DNA of 64,000 nucleotides from Eleusine coracana subsp. coracana (lineage: Eukaryota > Streptophyta > Magnoliopsida > Poales > Poaceae), in contig CM064433.1 in NCBI GenBank assembly GCA_032690845.1, positions 37,260,658 through 37,324,657 on the forward strand, read 5' to 3'. Position numbers and translations under genes: made by a program. Under the pieces are notes generated by a model. That model did not search any database. It had not been told where the DNA came from and saw only the letters and a program-made list of their open reading frames with translations. Every line of letters starts with the position of its first letter. The first letter of the stretch is position 1. Shown here one piece after another: positions 1 through 10,674 of the stretch.

Positions 1-169
1 CACTAAATGTGCAATCCAAATTGAAGTCACAATTGTTACAGAGCAACAAATATATAAGGTACAAAATGTGCACCCCAAATTCGGTCTGGAATCATTATAG
101 AACAATAAAGATAGAAGATACTAAGCATGCAAGCAAACTTCAGACTACTTGTCAAGATTTTTATCTTCA

Positions 170-1737
170 TAAGTGAGACGTCCATTTTCTATTAATGCAT
201 TTTTTCCCTAAGAAATTCATACTAGTGCTTTCCTTTGACCTGCCTCGATAGCGCCCTTAGTGCCGGAAGTAGCCAACGAATGGGATGTTGAAAGGTACAT
301 ATGGGATGTATCATCAACGCATACAAAACATGCCGCCTTTCCTTTGACCTGCCCCGATAGCGCCCTTAGTACCGGGAAATCACTTATCGTGCAAAAAAAA
401 AATTGCTCTAAGCGTGAAATACTCTCTTAGATACTCATCCCATATACGGACCCCCTCCAACCACAGTTTCTGCAGGTCTTCGAACAATGGTACTAAGAAT
501 ACGTCTATGTCGTTACAAGGTTCTTTGGGCCCAGATATAAGAGTGCTCAGTAATAGGTACTTACGCTTATGGCATAACCATGGTGGAATGTTGAACATTA
601 CTAGTATCACTAGCCAAGTGCTATGCGAATTCCTCATCTGACTGAATGGGTTCATCCCGTCTGTACTCAATGCAAATCGTAGGTTCCTTGTCTCATTAGA
701 GAAGTCCCGATGATCCTCATCGAACTTTTTCCACTGTGTTCCATCTATGGGATGTCTAAGCTTACCGTCTCCCTAGTGTGCATGTCATGTCATCATTGCC
801 GCATCACTATGGTTGGCTAACAAGCATTTGATGCGATCGACCATGGGTAAGTACCACATGACTAAGACAGGAACCTTACTATCATCACAGTCATCGATGA
901 TAGAACTTCTTTTCTTCTTTATCCTCTTAGTTGTATTCTTCACCCCACCATCAGCATCACAATCGTTGTTCCTCTTGTAACAACTGTGTTTGCACCTTGG
1001 GCATCTCATAACGTCCTGTTGCTCCTTTCGATATAATATGCAATGATTTGGACACGCGTGAATTTTTTTGGACGCCTAACAAAAGTGGGGAAATCAGCTT
1101 CTTAACAAGGTATGTTGTTCTTAGCAACAAGTTGGGCTTCGGCAGCGCATCGGAAATAAGTTCCAACAAATCCGTGAAACTAGCGTCCGACCAGCCATGC
1201 ATGGCCTTCAGCTTCATCAGCTCAAGTACAGTACACAACACGGTGAACTCTTTATCACATCCTTTAGATTCATCATATAATAGATCCCTTGATGCCTTCT
1301 CTATTCTATGAAAATTATCAAGCCCTTTAGTTATACCGGTATTGATCAACACCTGCAGCTCAATGCGACATAACAACTCCTCAACATCAAAATCAGCTTC
1401 ACTAGGCGATTCCATCGTATCTGCACCAGGCGAATTGATAGCCTCGACTTCAACTTCAATATGCTCATCAAATTTCATATCGACCACACTGTTCTCACCA
1501 TGTTTTGTCCATATCATGTACCCCTCAACAAAACCCCTCCGCACCAAGTGTGACTTGATTACTTCTATATCATTCCACAGCTTCTGATTCTTGCAATCAG
1601 AACATGAATAATATACATCAGTCGTCCGTTCACGTCAAGCATGTTGTACGGCCCCTTCCATGAATTTGGAGACTTCGCGTAAAATATTGGACCCGGTCTT
1701 GGCGCCTCGTACATCCAAGATCTATCCATCGCGAACT
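170..1737 (-). pseudogene. TNP2-like CACTA transposase, frameshifted and incomplete
   Basis: Reading leftward from the start codon near 1728, the peptide begins MDRSWMYEAPRPGPIFYAKS, as the transposase-associated domain does. It continues, after a frameshift near 1630, with SHLVRRGFVEGYMIWTKHGE. Around 1010 come MRCPRCKH and then a VLVMWYLPMVDRIKCLL-like stretch. From 670 down to 380 is the most conserved block, with NPWLCHKR-type residues, LLLSTLISGPKEPCNDIDVF and LREYFTLRA (Transposase_21 family). Further left, at 330-170, are remnants of GQVKGKAACFVC and the following histidine/arginine-rich block. Several stops and frame changes separate the blocks, so no intact product is expected. A 38-bp piece is duplicated with a 109-bp offset (229-267 and 338-376), which itself breaks the frame. 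Confidence 0.8.
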
Positions 1738-1770
1738 ACCTTGAACGTGAACCAAAAAAATATTCAAATG

Positions 1771-2092
1771 TATTAATTAATTATGTATAACAAAAATATT
1801 AAACATTCATTATATATATATATATATATTAAAAAATAAATTACATAAACTGAGAGATATTATGCAAGGTAAAATGAAACAAACATCAAATTATTTTATA
1901 TATTATTTAACTTTTATCACCATCTATCCAATAAATATTAGAAATTAATTAATTAATTTTGTGTAACAAAAAAAATTAAATATTCACTAAATGTATAAAC
2001 ATTGAAAAATAAATTACATGAAGTGAGAAATATTAGTAAGGTAAAATGAAATAAACATCAAATTATTTTATATATTATTTAACTTTTATCAA
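1771..2092. repeat. AT-rich tandem duplication inside the CACTA element
   Basis: Two diverged copies, about 1772-1920 and 1944-2091, period near 172 bp. Both run from ATTAATTAATT through AATAAATTACAT to CAAATTATTTTATATATTA and AACTTTTATCA. The first copy contains a TA dinucleotide run at 1811-1829 that the second lacks. The stretch is non-coding and lies between the transposase relic and the element's terminus. Confidence 0.75.
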
Positions 2093-2721
2093 GAAATAAT
2101 AAAAAAATCAACATCCCTCTTGCTCTAATACTATATTCTCTCTCTTCTAAAAACCAAACTAGATCTAGATTCTCATTGACATAAAACAAGCTAGATATAA
2201 TATGTTTTTTTGTATAGTGATAAAAAGAGATGATGTATGCCTTCATAAACTTCAACTACAATACAATAGAACCATCCAAATCAAACAAATTTAGCTAGAA
2301 TTTGATGAAAACCTAACAAACTTAAAACCCAAAATTCAATTTGTTTTCAAAATGAGAGAAAAAAAAACTTATGGGATGAGTTCCTCTTACCTCAGAGAGC
2401 AAATTTCTGAAAAAAAAACAAACTCAAAACCTTCCCCCCTTGATTTTCGTGATTCGCCCAAATTTTTGGACCGCCACTGTTCGAGTGAGGGTTGGAGCTA
2501 TCGGAACGCGACTTTTATAGCCTGGGCAGCCGCTATTGTGCCGCTATAAACCTGGACCATTAAAAGAGGCGGTTGACATTGTCAACCGCTGCTATAGTGG
2601 GTCTCTGTAGCGGCGGTGTGGTTGGCGGCAGTGCCCATGGGCTCTGTAGCAGCAGCCGACGTTGGCTCGTGCCGCTATGCCGTTTTGTCTGCCGCCGCTA
2701 GAGACCCTATTTATGCTAGTG

Positions 2722-4912
2722 TTTGACGCATCTGTTGTAAAGTTCTTCCTCACACGTCAAAATGAAAACTTACTTCAATTTCCATTCAAGTATTACTCTC
2801 AAAAACACTCATGTTTTTTGAAAATATGGCGGGAGCACTACCATTTATTAAGATAGAGAGAACAATTATAGCCTAAATGGACAATAAACTAAATCCAACT
2901 ACGTACATGTTGGACATTAAAACAACTAAAGGTACCAACAACCGAAAACCAAAACCTTGAACCAGATAGTGAAGGGGCTCAAGGTCTTCCAGGTGAACTA
3001 CTGGACAAGATGGAAATGATGACTCAACAACTTTACTGTAGAGCTTCAACTTCACTTCTTAGCTTTGTCTTTGTAGGGTTGTACTTGTCATTGTTTTCCT
3101 TCTTATCATTCTCTGTTGCTGCTACGATATTTCGGATTATTTCTATGAACAAAGTCATGTCACATAGTTTCTTAATAGTCTCAAAGTTGCTTCCTCTAAA
3201 AGGCTTTAATGTTAAATCACTCAACTGCTTGTCTCTCTTGATACAAATTCATTTCTTTGTTAGCATATCTCGAACTACTTTGATGCCTAATTTCTGATAT
3301 TTGATTCTATTCCTTAATTTTTGGCTGCATCGTTCTGTGCCCTTCGTACTAACAACCAATTTTTCCTTCACGGATGATGTATGCGGAGTAGAGGAAGACA
3401 CGGGAGTTACCACCTTGTGTTTGAAGCTGCTCAATTCTAAAATCTTATCATGAATAGTAGTAGAATCCACCCCTGCAGTGCACAGTATTCCACCTCTTGC
3501 TCTTCTCTCTCGCCAGTTCATATCCCACTTTTCCATCTCTCTGCTCGAGTTCGGTGCTGCCGCTGCTCGCTGGCTGCTGCAACTTATGTCGCCCGCGTGA
3601 TGGCCGCCCTTCAACATTGGCCTCCGTGAGCTGGGTAAGATTGAACTTTCCCTTGCGACTTCTCCGGCAATGCGGCAGCATTCGAGTGACGACGGTTTAC
3701 GCGAAGAGGAAGAGCTGCAGGCCTGAAGCTGTTAATTGCTTCGTGTTTGATCCAACTTGTGTAATTTTTTTTTTTTTTTGATAAACAACTTGTGTAATTG
3801 GGTGAAGGATACAGAGTGTGCAAAGCAGAGGAGGAGGAGCAGCTCTACTCCTGAACATGATTGATGGCGGTCGACGACGACGCTAGGAGCTCCAAGGCAA
3901 CCAAGGGCGTCCAGGCATTCGCACTATAAAAACGTGCATGCCAGCAAGAGAGTAGGGAGCCCACAGATCAAAAATTCATTCATCTTTCCCTTTTCAAAAT
4001 ATAAAAAATGTAATCCTATGGAGCTCCAAACATCATGTCGATCTGCACACTCTGACGATTTTAAAAATCAAACAACAGACGACACGTAATCCACATTTTA
4101 ACTGGAGTGACTCAAAGAGCATTTATTAAGAATAAATTAAAAAAATACTCAAAGTTAGTTCTCTGTTTCTTGGGCGCTGCTGTCTCATGCGTTCCTACAT
4201 AAAGATTTATTGTGTGTTCGGATCCACATATAGCGACATGGCAGCAATTTTGGGAACTAGTTTTAAGAACGTGTTGGAGGAGACATTGATTTTTATTCCC
4301 AAAATCTTTCAGAAGTTCTCAATCAAGAGTTTTTGGGAATATATGAGCAGAAAAGAGTACGCGTCTATGTCTAATCAGAACTATACGTGGGGACTATCTA
4401 CATTATGAGCAATTCCATTTCTTCTTGTATGTGAAATTGTGGGAGTGAACCTGGGGTTTTTTTTTATAGCTAAAAAAAAAACGCTTATCGCCAGGCTAAG
4501 CTAATCGGCTGGCACGAAACGCTCCCACGCGTGGACGACGGTGAGACCCGACGAGGTGAACTGAAATGATGGTTGGCAGGTAACGAAAAAAAGAGGTGAA
4601 GAAGATTCCATGATAACGTGAAAACAATCAATTTGTATGTCCGACAACAAAAGGCAAAAATAGTATAAGGTTTACGAAAATAAGTGGATGTCAATAGAGA
4701 CATGCAAATTAAGTGACAAATAAATCAATAAATCTTTCGCTATAATAGGAGCGAACTTTATTTATGTAGCTAAAAAAAAAGGCTAACGAGCTGGCCTCGC
4801 CCCAAACCGAACCAGACGCCCGTCTCGCAGTGACGTCGTCTGTCGTCCTCACTGACTCCCCCACACCCGGCTCAAGCTCGCGTTCCCACCTCCGTCAGAT
4901 CTCGCCGCCGTG
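2722..4912. other. Intergenic, with a weak coding remnant and the 5' flank of the phosphatase gene
   Basis: No gene is supported here. On the minus strand two neighbouring open stretches, 3617-3249 and 3224-3033, would join by one frameshift near 3240. They give a lysine-rich peptide containing QKLRNRIKYQKLGIKVVRD and FRGSNFETIKKLCDM, which looks protein-like but which I do not recognise. It may be the rest of a transposon or decayed gene. The bases from about 4790 to 4912 are GC-rich and form the probable promoter and leader of the next gene, with an ACGT-core motif TGACGTCG at 4831-4838. Confidence 0.4.
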
Positions 4913-7900
4913 ATGGGCTCCGCGCACTCCTCCAACTCCTCCGTCTCCACCGCCGCCGACGAGGACGGCGACGACGAGGACCCCTCAACCGCCTCCGCCG
5001 CCGCCGCCTCGGCGCGCGCGCCCGCGCCGCAGCTGCCGCCGGTGCGCGCCCCGCCGGCGTCGGCGTCCAAGGTGCTGGAGCAGGAGCCCGAGGTGCTCCC
5101 CTGCCTCGCCGCGGACTCGCCGCTCTCACCGCAGCCCTCGGCGGCGGGCACCCCGCGCCTGCTCGGCGGCGGCGTCCAAGGCCACGGCATCAAGGTCTGG
5201 GACCCCTGCCACGTCCTCCTCCCCCCGCCGCCGTCGCCGCACCCGAGCCAGCAGCAGCAGCACCAGCCGGCGATGGAGGTCGTCGTGGTCAGCCACGGGG
5301 AGTGCGCCGCCGCGATGCGCCCCGACCTCGTCGGCGGGCGGTGGCCCGCGGCGGCGCTCACGGCGCGCGGGGAGCGACAGGCGCGCGCGCTCGCCGTGTT
5401 CCTGCGGTCCCGCGGCGCGAGGCTCGCCGCCGCCTACGCGTCCCCGCTCGACCGCGCGCGCGCCACCGCCGTGCTTGTCTGCCGGGTGAGCACTTCTTGG
5501 CTACTCTCTGTGTTCTACGTTTCCATGCTGCTACGACGTTCTTGTATTGGGATGCGACTACATTGGAGTGAAAGCTCGCAACTTTACATCAACAGGACTT
5601 AAAGTCAAATGTAATGAGCAGCTGAATACAGTGTTAGGTACATTGGCTTCTGTATCGTGCTTTTTTTTTAATGCTATTCAGAAGCCTTTGTTATGAAAAT
5701 TTACCTTTATGCTTTAAGGGAGCAATATTTTGATGAAGCCTTAGCTTCTGCGGTGTGAAATTAAGTTATTGGAGTAGATTTGATCCTGCCATGTCTGACG
5801 CTTATTTGCTGCATATCCAGGGCTATGCCGTAAAATGTTGCTTAAATCGATGGCAACTGCGACATTTTCTTTTCAGCATCTTAATAATCAAAGGATTTTT
5901 CATATTATGTGGCAGTCTGTTGTTTTCATAAAATTTGTTGCAGATCATCCATATGCAGTCAATTGCTTGTATGTTTAGTTCAAGAGTGTGTAGGGTAGTC
6001 ATTGTATTAGTGTAAATAGCAGCTTGCCTAATTCACATGAAAGGAGCAGAAACTTGACCTAGATGACAAACTCTGTACCCTGCAGGGAATGAGCTGGAAT
6101 TGATAGTTTCAACACAGCTTTTTATCATGTCTTAGACCTTATTGTTAAGTGACTGACTGGCGGCTTGTCCAACTGTATTGGGATGCAGCTACATTGGTGT
6201 GAATGCTCGTGCCTTTATATCAGTTTGACATAAACTTAATTACTCAAATGCGTCGAGCAACTGAATATGTCCTGCTTTTTTTATGCTATTCAACACCCTT
6301 GTTATGAAAATTTTCCTGCATGTTCTAAAGGGCGCAATAATTTGATAGAGGCATTAGATTCTTCCAGTAGCCAATTGCTGGCAATCAGGTATTTCTTATA
6401 GAAGTGGTTGAAGATCATCCATATATAGCCAATTGTTTTTATATGTGGTTCAGAAGTACATAGGCCTTTGTGTATATGAATGTAAGTCTGTATATTAGTG
6501 TAAAGGGCAGATTTCCTGGTTCACATTGAAGCAGCAGAAACTTGACGTCTTGACCTAGATGACAAGTTTTTGAACCCTGCGCCGAGTAGCCTGGAATGGA
6601 TAGTTTAAATACACAAACATTTTCTGTTTACCTTTTTGCTGAACAGTATCCAAAATATTTGATGTCTTCAGATGTATCCATAACTATTTGAACGTAACAA
6701 AATTAGTAATTTATATTCATTAACAGATAATGATGTGGAGATGTTCTGCATAACAGAACAGATGATGAATGGTTTATAGTTCATTTAAGGTTTGGTAAAA
6801 TTGGGTAGTGGTAAGATAGCTGGCTAGTAATATGTAACAGAAAGATGTTCTGCTATCTGCATGCAAGATGTTCTACTGTATGTATGCAAGATTTTCTACT
6901 GTCCAACTATCAGACTTCAGCAAATATAGGCTCAGATTTTCTGCTGTCTGCATCGAAGATGACTTAAATCTCTTTTTGCAACCAGAATACAAACAGTTTG
7001 ATGTCTGCATTGATACAGCATTCAGTTTTTTCGCTAGTTCTGTAATTCATTAGGCAAATAGAGTTGAAATGTCCACCATCTTGGTAAAAGCCTCCAACAT
7101 GAGAAAACTTCCATTAGTTAGCTCCTTGTTAGTTGGCTGAAGTCTTTCTGCTTTGTTATGTAAAGTTCTATTCTGCTTTGTTATGTTAAGCCCAAAGATT
7201 AAGTTCTGTAACCAGAATACAAACAGTTCGATGTCTGCATTGATACAACATTCAGTTTTTTTCGCTAGTTCTGTAATTCATTAGGCAAATAGAGTTGAAA
7301 TGTCCACCATCTTGGTAAAAGCCTCCAACATGAGAAAGCTTCCATTAGTTAGCTCCTTGTTAGTTGCCTGAAGTCTTTCTGCTTTGTTATGTAAAGTTCT
7401 ATTCTGCTTTGTTATGTTAAGCCCAAAGATTAATATTTAATATTTTGTTGTATATCACATTCCATAAATTACATGGGTTTCTGGCATCAATTAAGTAAAT
7501 CAGTTGAAAAATTACTATTTCTGCTACAACTTTTTGAACAAAACTGTTGTCTTCCAGGCTTTAGTTCAACCCGGTGTATGACTTTGAAACAAGAGAGACA
7601 CCTTATACATTAGAATGGTATTCTTCGATTGTTGCAGATATGCCAATGGGTTGTATACTGGATTTTGTGATGTATTGCATTGGAGTATTTCAAAGCATTG
7701 CATGCTCCAATGTTGAACTATGTAGCATCAGAGCATTTTGCTCAGACTGGACTCTGACTTGGTGTGTTAGATGCTTAATTCATTGTTTGTCTTGCAGTAT
7801 AATAAGTCTGTTACAAAGTATCACCCAATGGTCAATTGGTCATTTTATGTGAAGCTTACATTGATATCTAGTATGCGTGTTAGGACATCTCTTATGCTCC

Positions 7901-8946
7901 AATTTTTTGCACTGTCCCTCTTTTAGTGAATGAGCTACTTCTCGGTCTGGGGCCCCCAAGCCTTGATTCTTATGCAAGGAATTTCTGAACCTGGGTGTAA
8001 AGTGCAATTGCTGTTTTTAGGCATGTGCTGAGTTTGCACAACGAAACAGCTTTCATGGCACCATCTTTTTATGGAATTGAAATAGAGCTTTTGATGATTT
8101 CACTGCACTCTAGATGGTCTATTATGGAAATGACAGCTGCGTGCTATTTTTAGGCTATGACATTGCTGGATATAACTTCTGCAAACCTGTCCTTTCTGCA
8201 CAGAACATGACTCTGTTTGGTATTAATTGTTTTACTAATTTGCTGTTTGCGATGTATAAAATGTTCATCTGCAGGAACTTGATTTTCCAGAGGAGCAAAT
8301 CCAACTATCAGATTCTTTGACTGAGATGAGTCAAGGTCAGTGGGAGGGATGTCCAAAATCAGAAGTTTATACTGCTGAAATGGTTAATCTAATGGAAAGC
8401 ACCCAACCTGATTTCTCGGCACCAACTGGGGAGTCACTCAGGCAGGTACAGTTTCGGATGATGGAATTCCTCAACCGAACAGTCCTAAGACTACCAGAAA
8501 AGGTAGCAATGGGGGATACTCAACAAAACGAGCCAAAGGGGTTCTCTCGCCAGAGCTCGACCAATTCTGTCCAAGATGCTCCTCGTTGGGATGTGCTTTA
8601 CAGGCTCAATCGGCATAGCCTTCAAAGAAAGAAATCAGGGAAGAGCCGTCTCCAGTTTGTCACTTCAGGAGACAATGAAACCGAGGATGACTTCTCTCCT
8701 AAAGAAATAAACCACAGGCATCTACTTCACGAAGGAAATATTGGGAGCTCGTTAACCACCTCCATTGCGATTTTCAGCCATGCGACACCTATTCGTTGTC
8801 TCATCGCTGGCCTGCTAGACTGCAATCCTACGATGTCTCAGAGAATATGTATAGATGATTCCTCTGTTACGGTTCTTGAGCATTCTTTGAAAACTGGATG
8901 GCAAATAAAAAGGCTGAATGATACTGCACATCTCAGGCTTCTTTAG
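4913..8946 (+). CDS. Histidine-phosphatase superfamily (phosphoglycerate-mutase-like) protein, 2 exons, 414 aa
   Basis: Exon 1 is 4913-5485 and exon 2 is 8275-8946. The join is in phase 0, between CGG|GTGAGC and TGCAG|GAACTT. An ATG at 4913 is used; the GTG just before it is not a plausible eukaryotic start. Residues 1-120 are a low-complexity Ser/Ala/Pro-rich leader, probably disordered. The phosphatase fold begins with MEVVVVSHGE at 121-130 (His128 would be the phospho-acceptor), continues through SPLDRARATA, and includes ELDFPEEQIQ and EMSQGQWEGCP at the start of exon 2. The second catalytic histidine is in FSHATPIRCL (His360). The usual Arg of the RHG signature is Ser here, while the conserved Glu and the second His remain. 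The substrate is unknown: these plant relatives are annotated as phosphoglycerate mutase family, but glycolytic activity is unlikely from the motif alone. The large intron (2789 bp) carries duplications listed separately. Confidence 0.85.
5541..6617 (+). repeat. Old direct duplication inside the phosphatase intron
   Basis: About 5541-6118 and 6171-6617 are diverged copies of one segment in the same orientation. Shared landmarks in order are TGTATTGGGATGC, CTACATTGG, GCTATTCA, TTGTTATGAAAATTT, GATCATCCATAT, TATTAGTGTAAA, GCAGAAACTTGAC, CTAGATGACAA and GAATnGATAGTTT. Many substitutions and indels show it is clearly older than the second duplication at 6980-7433. Confidence 0.75.
6980..7433 (+). 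repeat. Recent tandem duplication inside the phosphatase intron (unit about 223 bp)
   Basis: Copy 1 is 6980-7202 and copy 2 is 7210-7433, separated by 7 bases. Both begin AACCAGAATACAAACAGTT and end GCCCAAAGATTAA. The copies differ at only a few positions (for example an extra T in the T-run and single changes), so the event is recent. Just upstream, at 6843-6960, a short AGATGTTCTGCTATCTGCATGCA-like unit recurs about four times in degenerate form. Confidence 0.9.
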
Positions 8947-9785
8947 ATGCAAGATGTTGCTCTGTTAAGGTGCAACGAGCTGATCTGTGTGCTAGCGCAC
9001 TGTAAAGAAATTATCGTATAGCATTCTGCAAATCAGATGCTGAATTTTCCTGCTGTCACGCAATGCTGCTACCATGTGGAGTAGTACTGTATTTCATTTG
9101 TATCTTTTGCCATCTCTATGCTAGGAAGATCTGGCCTATAGTGAGTTTGTGCTGTATTTGTTGTTACTTCTTTTGTTTTTCCAATTATTTTGCAAGTGTA
9201 ACTTCCAGCTGAATGTACGCCCCTTTTTTGGATGGGTGGGTGGTGGAGGCACAATTTAACGCACCATTCTTTCTTTTCTTTTCGGATTGGATATGTTTAT
9301 GCTTTTTATTTATGTACAAAAGTAATGTCACACTGCAAATTTGTTGTGAAACTGGATACGGGCAATTGGTCGAATGGAGTGAACGGGCGGATGAAAGTGG
9401 TCCTCGCAAATGTAGATAAAATGCTCTTATGCTTCGTGAGTTCGTGACTCTGGCGGATAGTTTATTGGGCTTGCAGTTGACGATCCACTATTAGCCAGCC
9501 AGCCAGCCTCCCTGCAGAAAGGAAGCAGCAATTTTATGCCCTCTTGAATGAGAACTTTTGGGCCCATTGGAACTCGACATGAAGCAAAATGTAGATTATT
9601 AACCAGCCATAGTTAACCATTTGTCACCTCTTCTTAATTTTGACAGTAGTAAGAGTTAAAACGACAAATAAAAAATTGAAACGAAATGAAGTACTGGCAG
9701 CTATAAATATGCATGCACCCGTATGTGCATAACTAGCAACTTGTGCGTTTATAGAAGTTGAAGAGACATAATAAGCTAGGATTAT
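8947..9785. other. 3' flank of the phosphatase gene and promoter-side flank of the dirigent remnant
   Basis: No coding region is supported. The first few hundred bases are probably the 3' untranslated region. A TATA-like GCTATAAATATG lies at about 9700, some 80 bases before the dirigent remnant. Confidence 0.4.
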
Positions 9786-10390
9786 GACTACTCCGGTAGC
9801 CACACCTTCTCCTTCCTCCTTGCCCTCGCCGTGGCCGCCACCCCTGATCACCAGCAGCAGCACCTCCACTTGTACATGCACGACGACTACGCGGCCGGGC
9901 CCACATCCATCAGCATTCAGCAATGCTCATCGTCTCCGGCAGGCCGACGGGGCTCGACACGGTGCAGGGGTTCACAGTGCGCGTGGCAGAGGCGGGGGCA
10001 CCGTACGTACGTACGTGTCGGACCTGAGCATGCATGCACCTGGTCATGGCGTCGTGGTGATCGACGTGTACTTGGACTTAACCCTCCTGAGGGTGTGGGG
10101 GTTGTTTGTGTCGTATAGGCCTATATATCAGAATCAGATAATGTGTTTCCCAGCTTGCAGGCGGCGCTGCTACCATGATACCAAATTTGAGGAAAATAAA
10201 ATAAATGCATACCTTTGCCAAGTCAATGGCATATTGGCATGCTCTGTTTTCCACGCCACGGTGTGAAACGGCAAAAGGCCGCCAGTTCTTTTCAACGCGA
10301 GCGGGTACCCGCGCTCACTTGGCACTACGCGTGGCTATCTCCACCTAAACGTGCATGGTGTCATGGTGATCGACGTATGTCTGGAGGCTG
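9786..10390 (+). pseudogene. Dirigent-like protein, broken and partly duplicated
   Basis: In one frame, the sequence after an ATG at 9784 reads as a hydrophobic secretory leader (FSFLLALAVAAT) followed by HLHLYMHDDYAAGP, the start of dirigent domains. That frame lacks its own start because of a one-base shift just after the ATG. A second frame continues with VQGFTVRVAEAG and a piece ending GHGVVVIDVYL, like dirigent strands and the C-terminal ...IDVY end. Most of the central barrel is missing. At 10320-10385 a second C-terminal piece, TRGYLHLNVHGVMVIDVCL, repeats that end. Dirigent proteins guide lignan coupling in the cell wall; this copy cannot make one. The assignment rests on short motifs, so it is moderate. 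Confidence 0.55.
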
Positions 10391-10398
10391 TAATCCTT

Positions 10399-10674
10399 CC
10401 CCTTTAATCTTATCACCTAAAAAAGGTTAAAGGAAATCCCCTTCAATCTATTTTTTAAATTATAAGTGATGGTGATGTAGTAGTTCACCTATTTTATTAT
10501 TTAAAGGGTAGTGTCCACCATTTAGGTGACCCCTCCATAAAGGAAATGGTGGACTCGATTCAAGTGATCACCTAACTAAGGGGATGTAAAATATAAACTG
10601 ATAAAAAAGTTTTTTTTCATCCTCATTTCTTATATGACAGTTTTTTATGTTTAGGTGATAGTAAAGTAAAAGGG
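10399..10674. mobile_element. Small inverted-repeat element (MITE-like), about 276 bp
   Basis: The left end CCCCTTTAATCTTATCACC and the right end GGTGATAGTAAAGTAAAAGGG are imperfect inverted repeats. Internal sequence is non-coding and rich in the words AGGTGA and TCACCT. I could not define a target duplication, so the superfamily is open. Confidence 0.5.

Larger units (their letters stand above)
1..2721 (-). mobile_element. CACTA (En/Spm) transposon, one end present, other end beyond the window
   Basis: The right border is the sequence ending ...ATGCTAGTG at 2721. Read on the minus strand this is a CACTA terminus (CACTAGCATAAATAGGG). Just inside it, at about 2480-2721, lie GC-rich, partly palindromic subterminal motifs of the GCGGC/GCCGC type separated by TATAG or CTGTAG, as is usual for CACTA elements. 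The minus strand of 170-1737 encodes remains of a TNP2-type transposase. The element therefore runs leftward from 2721 and leaves the window at base 1. The target duplication cannot be checked because the other end is absent. The CACTA bases at position 1 are not taken as the other end. Confidence 0.8.

Noticed and set aside
1..5. CACTA at the very first bases as the other end of the transposon
   Set aside because: The following bases do not match the terminus at 2721, and it coincides with an arbitrary window edge.
3..121. Two degenerate 58-base repeats at the window start
   Set aside because: Real but weak similarity (AAATGTGCAnCCCAAATT and following); noted only as part of the CACTA element.
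4849..5361. Long open frames on the minus strand and in a second plus frame over the first exon of the phosphatase gene
   Set aside because: They are a by-product of very GC-rich coding DNA; peptides are Arg/Ala/Pro-rich without domains.
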